This document shows, one piece after another, positions 1-11,845 of a stretch of DNA of 64,000 nt. The notes beneath the pieces were generated by a model. The model was not told the origin of the DNA. It did not search any database and worked only from the letters and a program-made list of their open reading frames with translations. Position numbers and translations under genes: made by a program. Within the stretch, counting starts at the first letter, position 1, and every line of letters starts with the position of its first letter. The stretch is from Anthoceros angustus. Lineage: Eukaryota > Streptophyta > Anthocerotopsida > Anthocerotales > Anthocerotaceae. The stretch lies in NCBI GenBank assembly GCA_010909165.1, contig MU008199.1, positions 204,248 to 268,247 of the forward strand. The letters are read 5' to 3'.

Positions 1-81
1 GTGGACACGGCCAGCGAATGCAGTATGCAGTAATGCACTGCGACTGCTGAAAATATCATATTTATGGAGCCGGTTATTGAG

Positions 82-125
82 GAGCCGGGAATCTGATTTC
101 CGGGAGCCGGGAATCGGATTTCCGG
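82..125. repeat. two tandem 22-bp units
   Basis: The 22-bp unit starting GAGCCGGGAATC occurs twice head to tail with one mismatch. Part of a third unit follows (GAGCCTGG), and an earlier GAGCCGG lies just upstream. It is a small local minisatellite. Confidence 0.7.
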
Positions 126-410
126 GAGCCTGGCTATAACAAACAAGGCATCTGATTATCGAGGCCGAAAACAAAATAAATGATTGGGCCTGGCAGGGAC
201 GCTTGCCAGGCCTGGCTCATGACAAACAAGGCGACATGATTGCCGGATTAGGAGCCCGAGGAGGTGGAGTTATTGTACAGGCGCGACTGCCGAGGGCACC
301 TGGCCCTGGCCACTGGGCCTGGAAACGGAACGGGACGCGGTCACGGACCCCGTGCGCGGGCCGGGCCGTATACGCACGATAGGTTCGCACGTGCGGGGAA
401 AGCTTTATGT

Positions 411-490
411 GTGGTCGTAGCGCAGTTGGTGCATGTGTGCGTCTGGGAACGAAATGATAGCGAGTTCGAGTCCGGGGACTGGCTGAAAAA
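411..490 (+). other. tRNA-like / SINE-like pol III promoter
   Basis: A near-perfect A box (TAGCGCAGTTGG, 418-429) is followed at tRNA-like spacing by a B box (GTTCGAGTCC, 464-473). The flanking bases do not form a good acceptor stem, and the T stem pairs poorly, so this is not a functional tRNA. A tRNA-derived SINE head or a decayed tRNA gene fits better. Confidence 0.45.
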
Positions 491-921
491 AGACGAATTG
501 GCCGTGTCGGGACCGCAAGTGTGGTGATCCGGAAAGCCCCACTCTGACGGCTTTGCCAGAGCTGCACGATTCGGGTGGTGTATCATATTTCCGGGTTTAA
601 GAATATCTCTACAGGCGACAAAAGGCCTCCCAAGTTCCCGCCCTTAGAGCCCTGCCACCGGGAACGGGAGCGGGTGCGCAGGGACCTGACCGGTCAGGGG
701 CCAGCGGTCACCGCTGCTGATTATGAGAGTTTAACGGTCCAACGAGTGTGAACCGTCGCGGGCGTTGGAGTTGGACGGTAACCGGGCCGGGTACCGGGTA
801 CTGGGTACATATGTAGTTATGAAGACCGCGGTTACCTACCGTCGGGAGCAGTGATGAGAGGCATGCTCTCTTGGCCCGCCATTAAGGCGACCCGAATCAC
901 TAAAATCGGTCTGCCGCCGAA

Positions 922-963
922 CCGGGGGCCCGGGAGCCCGGGGGACCGGGCCCGGGGCCCGGG
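922..963. repeat. GC-only palindromic low-complexity block
   Basis: Almost uninterrupted runs of GGGCCC and CCCGGG words form several overlapping palindromes. No function can be read from it. Confidence 0.6.
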
Positions 964-1918
964 CAACAGGCGATACGGGAATACATAAGGGCGAAACGGG
1001 CCCGGTTGTGACGGGATACGGAGCGGTTTTTCGCGGTGAGCATCATGAGATCATGTGATATCCGGATTGGATGGATGGGGTAGAGGGTACATCGATCCGG
1101 GGAGTTTATGTGGACGATCTCATGAAGGGAAGTGTGAGATTGTGAGATAGTGTACGCTGTTGGCCTTAGAGGCAGGCAGGGGCATCCGATTCGTCTCATG
1201 ATGGGTCGACGGTACCGGGTAGAATACTGCAACCAGGTCTTATGTTGCGAGGGTTTTCCGACACGATCTGCTGTGGAGGTTTTTTGGGTTTCGAGGTTGC
1301 TTTCCTGGGCATTCTTTGTTTAGGTGTACGATTTGTTCCGTTTGTGTGGAGATATGGCCCAGGAAGCTTGCTCCATGTTGCGGGTGGGATTTTGTGATGT
1401 AAGCCATGTCGAAACGGTGTCGAAAAGTCCATTGGATGACTACTTGCTGATGCGGCAGCAGGGCAGCCCGTCAGATATTGTTTGGCCGTTAGGAACGCAA
1501 GCCATGGCCCCTGACAGTATGATCGGTTTACATATGGACCTACGATGCTACATGTCTAGTCTGGAGCTCAGATCATCAGGAACTGCGGTCCAGGACCTGG
1601 GGCAGTCGATGGTCTCTGCTCAACCTGCAGCGACGCACGTCTGTGCATGCATATGATTAGCTTGTGTTTCCAGGGAGGAGGTGGTGACTCGTACTTACAC
1701 ATGTGCAACCTTATGGACGGGAAGGATGCTGTACAACCCAACAGATTGGAGATGAGGAAGATAAGACCAACCCACTTGGTTGGTGGGTTCCAGGGATAAG
1801 GATGGGTAGGTCTGGCCGAAGCACGGGCTCAGAAAGGGCTTTCCTTTGTTTGGATGTCCTACCGATGGCAACAAATGTGGACTGTGTTTGCCAATTGTCA
1901 CTGCTACTATCTACAAGA

Positions 1919-3293
1919 CTAGTCACAGAATAATGTGTCTCTGGTTGCGTTGCCAGTCACTGGATTGACCCTGCACATGGAGTTGACACCCAACATTTAA
2001 ACAACATCCCCTCCCTTTTAGTCACAAGGCAGCGAATGCACCGACCCATCTCAGAGCTTACCCCGCTGCAACTTGGCATAGATATGCCTTCTGGTCTTCC
2101 CTCCAGTACACATCTGTGAAGTCTGAGAAGCCCAACACATGATTTGTCAGCTCTTCCTCCAGCTCAATTCATTTAGCAGCTACCAAGGGACTCTGGCCGA
2201 AAGCAAGTGAACAAACAGGCACAACCTGCACCAGTGATGTTGGAATTCTTAAATGAGGTGTTGCCTGTTACAAGTGCCCCTTCCAGGATGGCATTGGACA
2301 GGTTTGCCTGCGCAAGATGGGCACTTGGTGAACAGGTTTTGCCAATATGCCTGAAACTGGAAGAACACACATATGGTTGCCTATGACGGTTTGTTACCTT
2401 TTGAACTTGTGCCAGAGAGAAGTCGGCACCCCGAAGATCAGCATCAGAGAGATCGGCGCCTACACACACACACAGAAAAGTGTTGAGAGGTCAAATCTTT
2501 GACGTCTGTTCATCACGCAAAATGCGTACCAAAAGGCCCTCCCCTGCGTGGCACCTGTCAAGTCTGCATCAAAGAAGCTGGCACCCAGTAGCTTTGCGCC
2601 CTTGAAGTTTGCTTGTCGTAGTATTGACTGGCAAAGCATACCACCATTCATTACCCCGGTCACATTGTGGCCATCTAGCTATCCAACTGCACCTCAGCGT
2701 ACCGTCTTGAAATCTTGCTTTATGAGAGTTTTACCACTGAAATCCTGTCCGCTCAGGTCTTGACCCCGAGTGACCTGAATGCCATACGGTCCACCTCCCT
2801 GCCATCCACCGAGGTGGTCACATTGGAAGTCCAGGAAGGAGATAACAAACCACCATCCCGACCCCATACGATAGTGAACCTTGTAAGCCAGAGCTGGATC
2901 CGTGTAGCAAAGGGCTGCAGCAGCAAGTGCAACAAGGCCTGCTCGGCTCCACCCTCCGACATTCCAGCTGCCCTCCTTCTGCTCCACCACCCGGGTTCAG
3001 GGACGACATGAATAAGCAACCGACATGCCACATGAAGCTGAATCGGGTGAGCCTGGCCAGACACAAACCTGATGGCAAACATCTCTGTCGGGTGACTGCA
3101 CTTGCGATTCCAATTCAGATGGCACAGCCTCGTCATTTGAGCAGGGCACATCCGCACGACCTAAATCCAAATGTGCCCTTGATGAGCAGGCAAGGGTCCT
3201 ACGATGAACAGAACGTCCGACATGGGCACGTTCGCCAAGGAGGGAAGGTGGGCGCAGGGAAGCCTGGAGGTGGAGGATCGGAATAGAAGCCAT
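1919..3293 (-). CDS. TL15: thylakoid lumenal 15-kDa-like pentapeptide repeat protein
   Basis: Eight exons: 3102-3293, 2880-2978, 2703-2798, 2555-2627, 2398-2459, 2226-2307, 2062-2122 and 1919-1970. All junctions are GT-AG and the sum is 717 bp, giving 238 residues. The N-terminus is rich in Ala, Ser and Arg like a plastid transit peptide. A hydrophobic stretch ending DPALAYK follows and resembles a lumenal (twin-arginine or Sec) cleavage region. Next come GGGPYG and RGQDLSG, then pentapeptide repeats (A(D/N)LSDADLRGADF type), and finally FTDVYWREDQ and a C-terminal VNPVTGNATRDTL. This order matches the Arabidopsis lumenal 15-kDa family (At2g44920), which lies in the thylakoid lumen with unsettled function. 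An upstream in-frame Met at 3317 is an alternative start. The gene diverges from RPB8. Confidence 0.9.
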
Positions 3294-3484
3294 GCTTAAT
3301 GCTATGTATGTCGGCACAGCTCAAATCTTCCTGTTTGGATATGAAGGGTTGACGATGCGTTTTTTTGAACCCAGTGTAACAATGTAAGAGTGTAACGGGG
3401 TAGCTAAATCCGAAGACCAGCTTCCGCTTGGACCGCCGCGTCTAAAACGTTCACGAGTGAAGCACTCTTCGCAGCGCCTGCGCC
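3294..3484. promoter_or_regulatory. shared intergenic promoter of TL15-like and RPB8
   Basis: Only 191 bp separate the two divergent start codons, so both promoters and 5' UTRs must lie here or overlap the genes. No clear TATA box is visible. A T-run and a short GTGTAAC/ATGTAAG repeat occur near 3376-3398. Confidence 0.6.
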
Positions 3485-4233
3485 ATGGCAGACACCATCC
3501 TGTTCGAAGACATTTTCACCATCAATGCGCTGGACCCGGAGGGCAAGAAATTCGACAAAGGTTAGTTCGTCTGCTCTCGCACATGTGTTGTCCACAAGCA
3601 ACCCAGCTCGTTTCCTCAGCGGTGACTGACTTGCTTCCTTCCTGGGTGCAACAGTTTCAAGAATTGTGGCGCACAGCGAGCAATTCGACATGGACCTGAC
3701 TTTGGACGTGAACGTGGACATCTACCCCCTTGCTGTGGAGGACAAATTCACCATGGCTCTGGCATCAACGCTCAGTCTCGATGGAACAGAGGATAACACC
3801 GTTTTCGATCAGGTCTCACCTCCATAACTCGACAAACCTCCTTCCCCGTTCATGTAGCCTTGCTGAGACACCGAACTGTGTGTCTGTCTGCATTGCAGAG
3901 TGGCAGGAAATCTTTGGCTGACAAGTACGAGTATGTCATGTATGGCAAGCTTTACAAGTACGCCGAGGATGAGAGCAGTGGCCTGCACAAAGTGTATCCT
4001 ACCACACATCTTCTGAAATTAGGGCAGTGTAGACCAGACATGCTTTGGCTCTTCTGGTGTGGCCTTCCTTGACACTGGCCGTGTTCAGAGAGGTGTATGT
4101 CTCATACGGAGGCCTGTTGATGAAGCTGAAGGGGGACCCCAACAATTTGAACTCCTTGCAGGTAGACCAGCGCCTGTACCTGCTAATGCGCAAGGTGGGT
4201 GGTGCACCCCAGAAATCGAAGAAGAAGTTGTAG
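3485..4233 (+). CDS. RPB8: RNA polymerases I/II/III shared subunit RPB8
   Basis: Four exons: 3485-3560, 3655-3812, 3899-3993 and 4089-4233. They sum to 474 bp, or 157 residues, close to the roughly 145-150 usual for the family. The N-terminus [11 protein letters not shown], the block [20 protein letters not shown], the [16 protein letters not shown] strand and the terminal [11 protein letters not shown] are hallmark RPB8 segments. RPB8 is an OB-fold subunit common to the three nuclear RNA polymerases. The last exon ends in a Lys-rich tail (KSKKKL) a little longer than usual. The stop codon lies inside the first unit of a 78-bp tandem duplication. The gene is divergent from TL15 and upstream of RFC1. 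Confidence 0.95.
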
Positions 4234-4380
4234 GCAGCTGCACTTACGTTGCCTTTCCCCGGAAATCTGGTCTTTGCCTTGTTAAGTTTATGGCAGGCTA
4301 TGAAGTTGTAGGCAGCTGCACTTAGCTTGCCTTTCCCCGGAAATCTGGTCTTTGCCTTGTTAAGTTTATGGCAGGCTATG
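4224..4380. repeat. 78-bp tandem duplication across the RPB8 stop codon
   Basis: The unit at 4224-4301 is repeated at 4302-4379 with a single small rearrangement (CTTACGTT versus CTTAGCTT). The first copy supplies the last codons and stop of RPB8, and the second lies in its 3' UTR. Confidence 0.9.
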
Positions 4381-4787
4381 TACAGGGGCAGTGGACATTG
4401 GTGCTGCTGGTCTGTTTGCTCCAACAGGAGACGAACACTGTCCTCTTCTCAGTCCTCTGTTCCCCTCGATCATGCTCTACTGTGAACTGTATGTAGCAGA
4501 CTATAGACAGGTTAGAGCAGGAAGGACTCCACAGGTCGGTCACAAGATTGGGGATAGGAACAGTGCAATTGGGCGATACTCTAAGGAGAAATCGAATTAT
4601 GTATCTGACGATGCATGGTAACCCATTCAAACGTTCAAACGTTGCACCAGGTTCCCGCCAATGTAATAGCATGTCCGTGTCCTCGGGTCGTCTGCCTGAG
4701 CAAAGTGTGTCGCGCCGGCTACGCCTACCGGGTTGAAGGTGGGCGGCCTTGGCGTACAGGGAGGCTGCGATCGAGCGAGCGAGAACG
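4381..4787. other. RPB8-RFC1 intergenic region
   Basis: Contains the RPB8 3' UTR and the RFC1 promoter and 5' UTR. No ORF with family features and no distinct motif was seen. Confidence 0.6.
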
Positions 4788-7700
4788 ATGGATATCCGAA
4801 AGTTCTTCGGGAAGGTAGTGGTACAATCTGCCCCTGCTGTTGCACCAGATGTTGGCAAGCTCGAGAGTGGGCAGATCGATACCGGCGGCTCTGCCATTGT
4901 TCGTGCACCTTACGCTAAGAAGTCGCCATTCTTCGAGCGGAAAGCGTCTCCTCCGAAAAGGGCGCTTGCGGAAGGCTCGTCCACGGTCAATGTTGAACAG
5001 GTATGGTGGAACTTCATCCGAGCTGAGTTGCTATTGCTCCCAGTAGCTGAATTGGTGTTAGCATTTGCGGTTGAAGGTTTCTCTTCGATGACGACTGTGA
5101 GAAACCTGCTGCAATGGGGCTGCGGGTGTGCAGAATCCAGCACTGAAGAGAGCAAAGTTGCTCACAGATGCGGTTCACAAGGGACCCTTGCCATCCGATG
5201 AGTTCATAGGAGCTCATAAGGGTGATCACCTCTTCAGTTCACCGCAGCTTGGTCAAAAGGCACCGGTTGGTGGATCTGCCACTGGCATTTCAAAGGCAGA
5301 TACTGCCCATGGAGCTGCTGCGGTGCCTTCTGTTCATGTCAGATCTATGGAGGGTGCTCTCGCTGCCTGTGCCCTCAAGGGTAAGGAAAGATGTAGCATT
5401 GATGCTTCGAAATATGATTTATGGACAGAGAAGCACAAGCCACGGTCGTCAGCTGATCTTGTTGGAAACCAGCAGATGGTATGCCTACTCCCTGCTTATT
5501 CTGTGTCAATTGAGCCTCCGTTGTATGCCATTGATGATGTGGTTGGCTTCTGCGCACACAGGTCTTTCGGTTGCGGGAATGGCTGTCCAGGTGGGAAAGT
5601 GCTTTCTCTGGCAGACCTCAATTTGGTGCCAGCAGTAAGACCAAGGGGAGGCCCAGTGAAGAGCCAAAGAAAGCTGCCTTGCTTTGTGGGCCACCTGGTA
5701 TTGGTAAGACAAGTACGGCCTCTATTGTCAGCAGAGAACTGGGATTTCAGATAATCGAGGTGAGTCGTGGCCACCTACAGATTGCTTGGTGGCTGGTGTC
5801 TTACTGTTTGATTGACTGTTAAGCTGAGGGATATAATTGGTTTGAAGGTGAACGCCAGTGATGCAAGAGGCAAGGCGGATAACGATGTGAAGCATGGTGT
5901 TGTTGGAAGAACAAGCAACATGATTAAGGAGCTTGTCACAAACCAATGTGTGGACAGCACATTCGACATATCAGCACCTCACAAGAAGATGGTGCTCCTT
6001 ATGGATGAAGTGGATGGGATGTCATCAGGTGATCGTGGTGGTGTGCAAGATCTGATAAAGTCCATCCAGAAAAGCAAAATACCCATCATCTGCATTTGTA
6101 ATGACAAGTATGACCGAAAAATTCAGTCTTTACTCAATCACTGCATGGAGCTCCATTTCCAAAAGCCTGCTAAAAATGAGGTAAAATATGTGCTGTATTG
6201 TGGTTCCTCATTCTGATAAGACAGTCCAGAATGTCGCTGATCGAAGCTCTTCCCACTGTTAGCTTTTGAAGTGCATAGGCATGAGGCTGATTTAAGATGT
6301 TTGTGTGTTCACAAGGTGTTGAAGAGGTTGACCGGCATCGTGAGAAAGGAATCTCTGCAGTGCGATGATGTAATGCACCCTGGGACAGTACCAGAGTTGT
6401 GCACTGGCATGCTGCTGCACGTAGTTCTTATAAAACAAAATGCTAAGAAAGCTCAACTGACTATTGATGTCCTGTTTCAGAGAGCTCTGGAGGCGCTTCT
6501 GGAGACAGTTCAGTACGACATTCGTCTTGCTCTCAATGAGCTCCAGGTGAGAGGCACGTACAAGTTGCTCTTCAGCTTCAGGAAATGTTATGTCTTTTTG
6601 GTCTCTAGCATCAGTCTTTGTTCCATGTAACGGAGAGCCAAAACGACATCTCATCAAGCAACTCTTGCTGTTCCTCTTTCAGTATAGTTCCCATGGAGGA
6701 AAGTTAGACACGCGCAATGTGTTCCAGACTCAGGCGGGAGCTACAATGAAGGATGCTGCCATGACTCCATTTACGGCTGCAGATAGGTGATCCGATGATG
6801 GACTCCTTGTGCCCTTTCTATTTTATCGGCCTGACCACAGGCTGCTGCTGATACCCCCCAAGGGATGCTGGGCCAATGCAATAAGACTGGTCCCTTCTGT
6901 TTATTAGGCTGCTTGCTCGTGCTGGGAGGGCTCCTTTATCCTTGAACGAGCAGATTGATCTCGTCTTTCACGATTCAGATCTTGTGCCCTTGATCATCCA
7001 GGTAATTACATCACTCTGTAAGCTGTTTGGTTGTTCTGGTTTTCATATTACTGTGGAAGACTTTGTTAGCTAACCCACTTCACCTGATGCAGGAAAACTA
7101 CTTAAACTTTTCCCCTGTTGGAGAGCGACGGGAGGATGTGCGGATGAACCTGATTGCTCAAGCTGCAGACTCTTTGTCCACTGGAGATATCGTTAACCGA
7201 ACTATTCGTCAACATCAAAGATGGGAGCTTATGCCTCTTGCCTGCGTCGAATCAGCTGTGACTTGGTAAGTTCTCTTCTATGTTTGCTGTTGAGTTTAGA
7301 GACACCTGCAACAACTCCAGGGCAGTGCCGAGAGACACTCACCCTTCTTTGCATGGGCCTGCAGTTCTGCTCTGGTGCGAGGTGTACGGCAACCCTTCTT
7401 TCCTGTAAGCCTTTCGCAGAACTCAGAAAGTGTGACTCTGGCTCACATTCTCTGGTTTGTCTGAAAAGAACATCCTCCTATGCACCACAGGGTGAGCGTA
7501 ACTTCAACAGGTTCTCAGGATGGCTGGGCAAGAACTCCACTGCAGGGAAGAATAGCAGGTTGCTGGCGGAGTTGCAGCTACACCTTCTTGTGTCGGGGAA
7601 CTGCCCTGCTAGTCGGTATGTTTCTTCACGCAGATCTGGCAGGCTGTTCTGGTGTGCTTCTTGGAGCTGAAAGTTGGTGTCTGAACTGCAGGAGTGCCGT

Positions 7701-8476
7701 AAGACTGGACTATTTGCAACAGTTTAGTCAGTTCCTGGCAGTGCCCCTCAAGGAAAAAGACAAGGTAATGCAATCACGAGTTCGTCCATTTTATAGCACA
7801 TCCAGCCATAAGGAAGCATCGATAAAATTGTGACTGCTTGGTCAGGCGGGGGTGGAAGACGTCATACAATTTATGGACGAGTACTGCCTCACTCGCGAAG
7901 ACCGTGATGCCATAATGGAAATGTCTCAAGTGAAGGTGAGCTGGAAACTTTGGATTCCATGCCTGTGAACCGTGTAGAAATTTCAGCAGATTGAATTGGT
8001 CCCAATTGCTTCTGCAGGGCTTCAAGAATATACTGGACGGTATTCCAGCTCAGGTGAAAGCAACATTTACAAGGATGTTTAACCAGACGTCAAGTGATCG
8101 TGTGATCAAGTCCAGTGTTATGCTACCTGAGGCCAAGGGCAAGGGTAATCAAGTTCCATTATTTCCGACATTGCCCTTGGACACAGTCGACGGTCCTGTT
8201 ACTGGTACGTGGTTAACTGCAGCACCCTAAACATCTCTTGCAGTTGCGTTGGTCTTCACAACTACTTTACTGATGTCTGAGAGATGGGCAGACGATAATG
8301 GGGATGAGACGCTGGACGAGGAAAATATTGAGGCTGAAGGTCCCGACGCTGTGATTCCTGGTGTGACTAAACGGCTTGCAAGTCAGCGGCAAAATGATGG
8401 CAAGAAGAACTTCAAAAGGGATCTACCATCGAAGAGTAGGGGCAGAGGCCCCAACAAACGAGGGAGAGCCAGATGA
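4788..8476 (+). CDS. RFC1: replication factor C large subunit (clamp loader)
   Basis: Fifteen exons: 4788-5000, 5134-5478, 5562-5759, 5848-6180, 6316-6369, 6481-6546, 6683-6786, 6908-7001, 7093-7265, 7365-7404, 7491-7615, 7692-7764, 7846-7935, 8018-8204 and 8244-8476. They sum to 2328 bp, or 775 residues. The N-terminal MDIRKFFG is the PCNA-contact motif of RFC1. Walker A (GPPGIGKTS) is at about 229-237 and Walker B (VLLMDEVDG) at about 301-309. QENYLNFSP, ERNFNRFSGWLGKNS and a basic C-tail follow. The protein loads the PCNA clamp on DNA in the nucleus. Plant homologues are near 950 residues and carry a BRCT domain before the AAA+ module. Here exons 1-2 lead directly to the LWTEKHKP segment with no BRCT visible. 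Exon 5 (18 codons) is the least certain call. Confidence 0.92.
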
Positions 8477-8581
8477 CGAAACAACTTGAGGATGTTTGCA
8501 AAAGCGAGGGCCAGGAGATGTCACTCCTGTAAGATATTCTGCTTCGACTCTTCCAGAGGAGTACACTGCCCATTCCGTGTT

Positions 8582-10855
8582 CTAGAGTGGACTTGACAGT
8601 TGCCGGTGGAGCCAACTGTGGGCCTCCTCTGCCATTGTTTGGGACACGGAGTGGCCAACCCCTTTCTCTGCAACAAACTGCTAGCGTACGTGAGTGGGAC
8701 ATATCATCCACATGTGTTTAACTAGCGTGATGCAAGGCACAGGTGAGGTCGGACACCTTGAAGTGATGTGGCACCCCAGCTTCTCGGTACAAAGCTGCTG
8801 TTTTGGTAATGGCTTTCTCTAAACCATCCACTGGGCAACGTGGATCCTGCAACCCTGCATCGAAGGATCAGTCAGGCGAAGGTCAGGATAGACGAATGGT
8901 TCCAAGCATCCTTCCTTGAGAAAGTAGTGTTCAGAGCAAAGCACGACCATTCATAATGAGCAGCGGTCGGGGGGCTATTGCAGGCAATGTTTGCTCAACG
9001 TCAAACTTGTCCATTAATCCAGGTGCAATTCTTCGCCAGACCTGTATAAGAAAACCGATTATGTTCTCAAAGAAAGCTGTGATATCGCAGCACTGTGAAT
9101 TTCGTTCATAATCTGTGAGGGTCTCACAGCAGCCACTGTCTCGCCATCAACTTCTGATTTGCCGAGATCTTCACTTGCGACTGCCATTGCCAAAAAAATA
9201 GCCATCCAAAGTTAGAGCGCAATTTTTATGTCCCCCGCTTGGAAGACAAATCGACCTACTTCACCTCTGAAGACATGTGGAATTGTGGCAACCCGATCCT
9301 TCCATTGGTCATGTATAACAGCCCAACTGAAGCACTTGACAATGCATATTCTGGTCAAAAAGACTTGTGACATGGTCACCCCAAATTGAAGCAATCACGT
9401 GCAACAGATTGCCTAGGGTAGTTTATGTACCTGCACTCCTATGAGGCAAACAACTGCAGCAATCCGAGGGTCTGCAGCTGCTGCAAACCAGGCATGCATT
9501 CCTGAAAATGAATCCACACTTAGCATTTCCATTGTAACACAAAAGCCCTTCAGTGGCCTAGAGGAAGAGAGCCGGAACAATAGTGCAGCCTCACCCCCCA
9601 GTGAAATGCCGAGAACGCCAATCCGCTTTGAGCAAATGTCAGGTCTTCCAGTCAAGTAATCCATCAGTTTCATTAAATCCCAAACCTGGCATGTACCGGA
9701 CACAGGATCTATTACGCACCACAGCCCATAAACACGTATAGAAAACTTCCAGAGAGCTGTGCCAGTCAAATTAAGCACTCTGATCCGTACTGTATCGAAG
9801 ATGAAAGGCATTTCTTGACCTGTTTTCCAGGCTGAGATGAGAGCCTGCAGGAAGTATACTCGGAGCATCACAGTTTCAAAGGTTTCATCAAGGCAAGGCT
9901 ACCATCAAAAGCGAAATGACAAGAGATCCGAATTCGAGGTCGGGTGGATAAAACAGATTACGTCGGAATAAGAATGCACAGAATTCGCACGCTCTCCATG
10001 ATACCGGGAGTCAATAGCCACAGCAATGTATCCTCGTTCAGCAAATACCTGTTCAAGGCCACACCTGATAAGCACACCACTTACGTCCAGTTTCTGGATT
10101 GGAAATCCAAATCTTCCCTGTATGTCCTTACAGACCTTCATGTAAGCGCGCATGAGCTCCTTATCAGCACCTGTCCAATGCAAAAAGATCACAGCAGGCC
10201 TTGCTTTCGGAATTCCAGTTTCACCTTCACACTGACTTGGCCTCGGTGCCAGTATTAGCACTGGCAGATGTCCTTGCTCCCCCGCCTTGCAAAATTTTGC
10301 GACAAATCAGTATTTGCGGACCTGAATAGCCGACATACGATCTGAAGATGGAGCCCATACCTCCACATGCAGCAGCAGGTTTTCCTCCTGAAATTCCTCC
10401 TCTGATCCAGCAGATTCCTTTAACGCGGCCGATGCTCTCATCTGCTTGAGACAGGAGCAAGAGATCGGTTGATCTCAGTGTAGTAGGACCTTCTCCACTG
10501 AGCTGAGAGCAGATCTGTACAACGGGAAACGGGGAACACTCACGGTGGCCGTCCGTTCGGAAATGAACGCTTCTCGCTGGAGGAAGGGCTTGTCCGCATG
10601 CTTGGACGGAAGCAGTGAGAGGGGTACTGCACTAACAAAATTGAACAGTTTGTCCCCTTTCCTGCAGCTGCGATTTGGAACATACCGTCATGACAGCTTA
10701 CCAGCTTCTCCACGCCGACTAGCCAGAGTCTCAAGAAACTGCCTGCGCACTTCCTCGACCTCCTCATTTCTCCATGCTGCAACACCTTCTTCTGTGTGCT
10801 CCTGCAAGTGGATGTAAATTGTCCGGCCTTTCTTGAGCAAGACTTCGTCTACCAT
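8582..10855 (-). CDS. alpha/beta-hydrolase (dienelactone-hydrolase-like fold)
   Basis: Eleven exons: 10702-10855, 10322-10434, 9962-10285, 9791-9844, 9595-9685, 9431-9501, 9265-9334, 9128-9180, 8948-9041, 8757-8854 and 8582-8677. They sum to 1218 bp, or 405 residues. The nucleophile elbow GISLGG places Ser at about 243. The likely acid is Asp at about 345 (QDPRCP), and the His at about 383 is in GVGHS. The oxyanion-side strand AVIFLHWTG, the segment YIAVAIDSRYHGER and the phrase GMHAWFAAAADPR are typical of a conserved plant hydrolase family related to Arabidopsis At5g25770. No signal peptide is visible, so it is probably soluble. The substrate is unknown. It converges on RFC1 with 105 bp between stops. 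Confidence 0.85.
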
Positions 10856-11845
10856 TGTCCAGATAAAACAACGAGAGATAGTACCATTCCTGCTTTCTCC
10901 TCTTCAGGTTTCACCACCAGCTGCAGCGAGGACTCAATCGCCAATTCCTTCCTACCGTGAGGACACGATGCTCACCAACCTCCACACTCCACCTGCATGA
11001 GTTTTCCGCCATGACTCAAGTCAAGTCAAGTTTGTTTTCAATCAAGTCCAAGTTTATGGATAACCAAGTCAAGTTTATTGATAACGAAGTAAATTTATTG
11101 ATAACTTCTCGCGCTGATGAACTCGCTCACTTCGTGACTTGGACAGTCTGCCCACTCACTGGCGTGGACCCCACTTCTCGTATGAAATGGTTGATTTCAG
11201 TTTTTCCTCTCTCACAGGGGGCCTATCATTTTGATGATAATCAGCGGCTCAACTTGGGTGAACTGTGCCTCGGACATGGATGAAGATAGTGGCACTGAGT
11301 CATCTATTCTAAGGTCAGAGATCCTCTGTACGAAGAGAGTCACTTGGTGACTGCAAAACTGAAGTTTACAAGTGGTGCCTCAGCTGGAGGACGTTCAGTC
11401 TCCAAAACTTTAGCTTTTCATGCAATTCAAACAGTGGACGACAAGGAAATCGTCGTCCAGAGTATAAGAGCCAGCTAGTCAAATCTCAGATCCGGTGCAG
11501 CCTATATAGTCCCGCTTCTTCTGAGAATCCAAGTGTACAACCATAACATGCCTTGCGACAACCACCTACACAGGATAACAAGTGCAATATACCTTAGAAG
11601 AGGCAAACAATAGTCCTACATTAGGAATCCACGTATTCCAGTCTAAACAGAGTGAGTAACATCACAAACAAAAGCTGCACCAAACTTACCACGATAATGT
11701 AATCTGTGTGTGCGACATAACACTTCCTACAGCTCCTAAGTGTTCACGCAAAGAATGTCCCTTGTGATTCTTCCTGTTCACAACAGGCAACCGGTACGCT
11801 TATCTGAGCACAAATAATGGCTGACCTCGCCGGATGCTATTGATC
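10856..11845. other. intergenic region with short degenerate repeats
   Basis: No gene was found. At 11,017-11,106 there is a degenerate direct repeat built from CAAGTCAAGTTTA and TTGATAAC words. At about 11,430-11,460 there is a small imperfect palindrome around GGACGAC...GTCGTCC. The rest is unstructured to the eye. Confidence 0.5.

Larger units (their letters stand above)
1..1918. other. 5' flank without a convincing gene
   Basis: Short open frames on both strands have no recognisable domain, no family motif and no credible splice chain. The stretch holds a short direct repeat, a tRNA-like polymerase III promoter, a GC-only palindromic block and the 3' flank of the TL15-like gene. A 110-residue open frame at 1324-1656 (+) shows nothing to support coding. 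Confidence 0.5.

Noticed and set aside
411-490. A functional tRNA gene
   Set aside because: A and B boxes are good, but the acceptor, anticodon and T stems do not pair.
217-586. Overlapping Pro/Thr/Arg-rich open frames on the minus strand
   Set aside because: Low-complexity composition, no splice or start context, and overlap with the tRNA-like promoter. Best explained by GC-rich DNA lacking stops.
2753-3157. Long minus-strand frames overlapping the TL15 exons
   Set aside because: They are shadow frames. The pentapeptide frame with GT-AG introns explains the interval fully.
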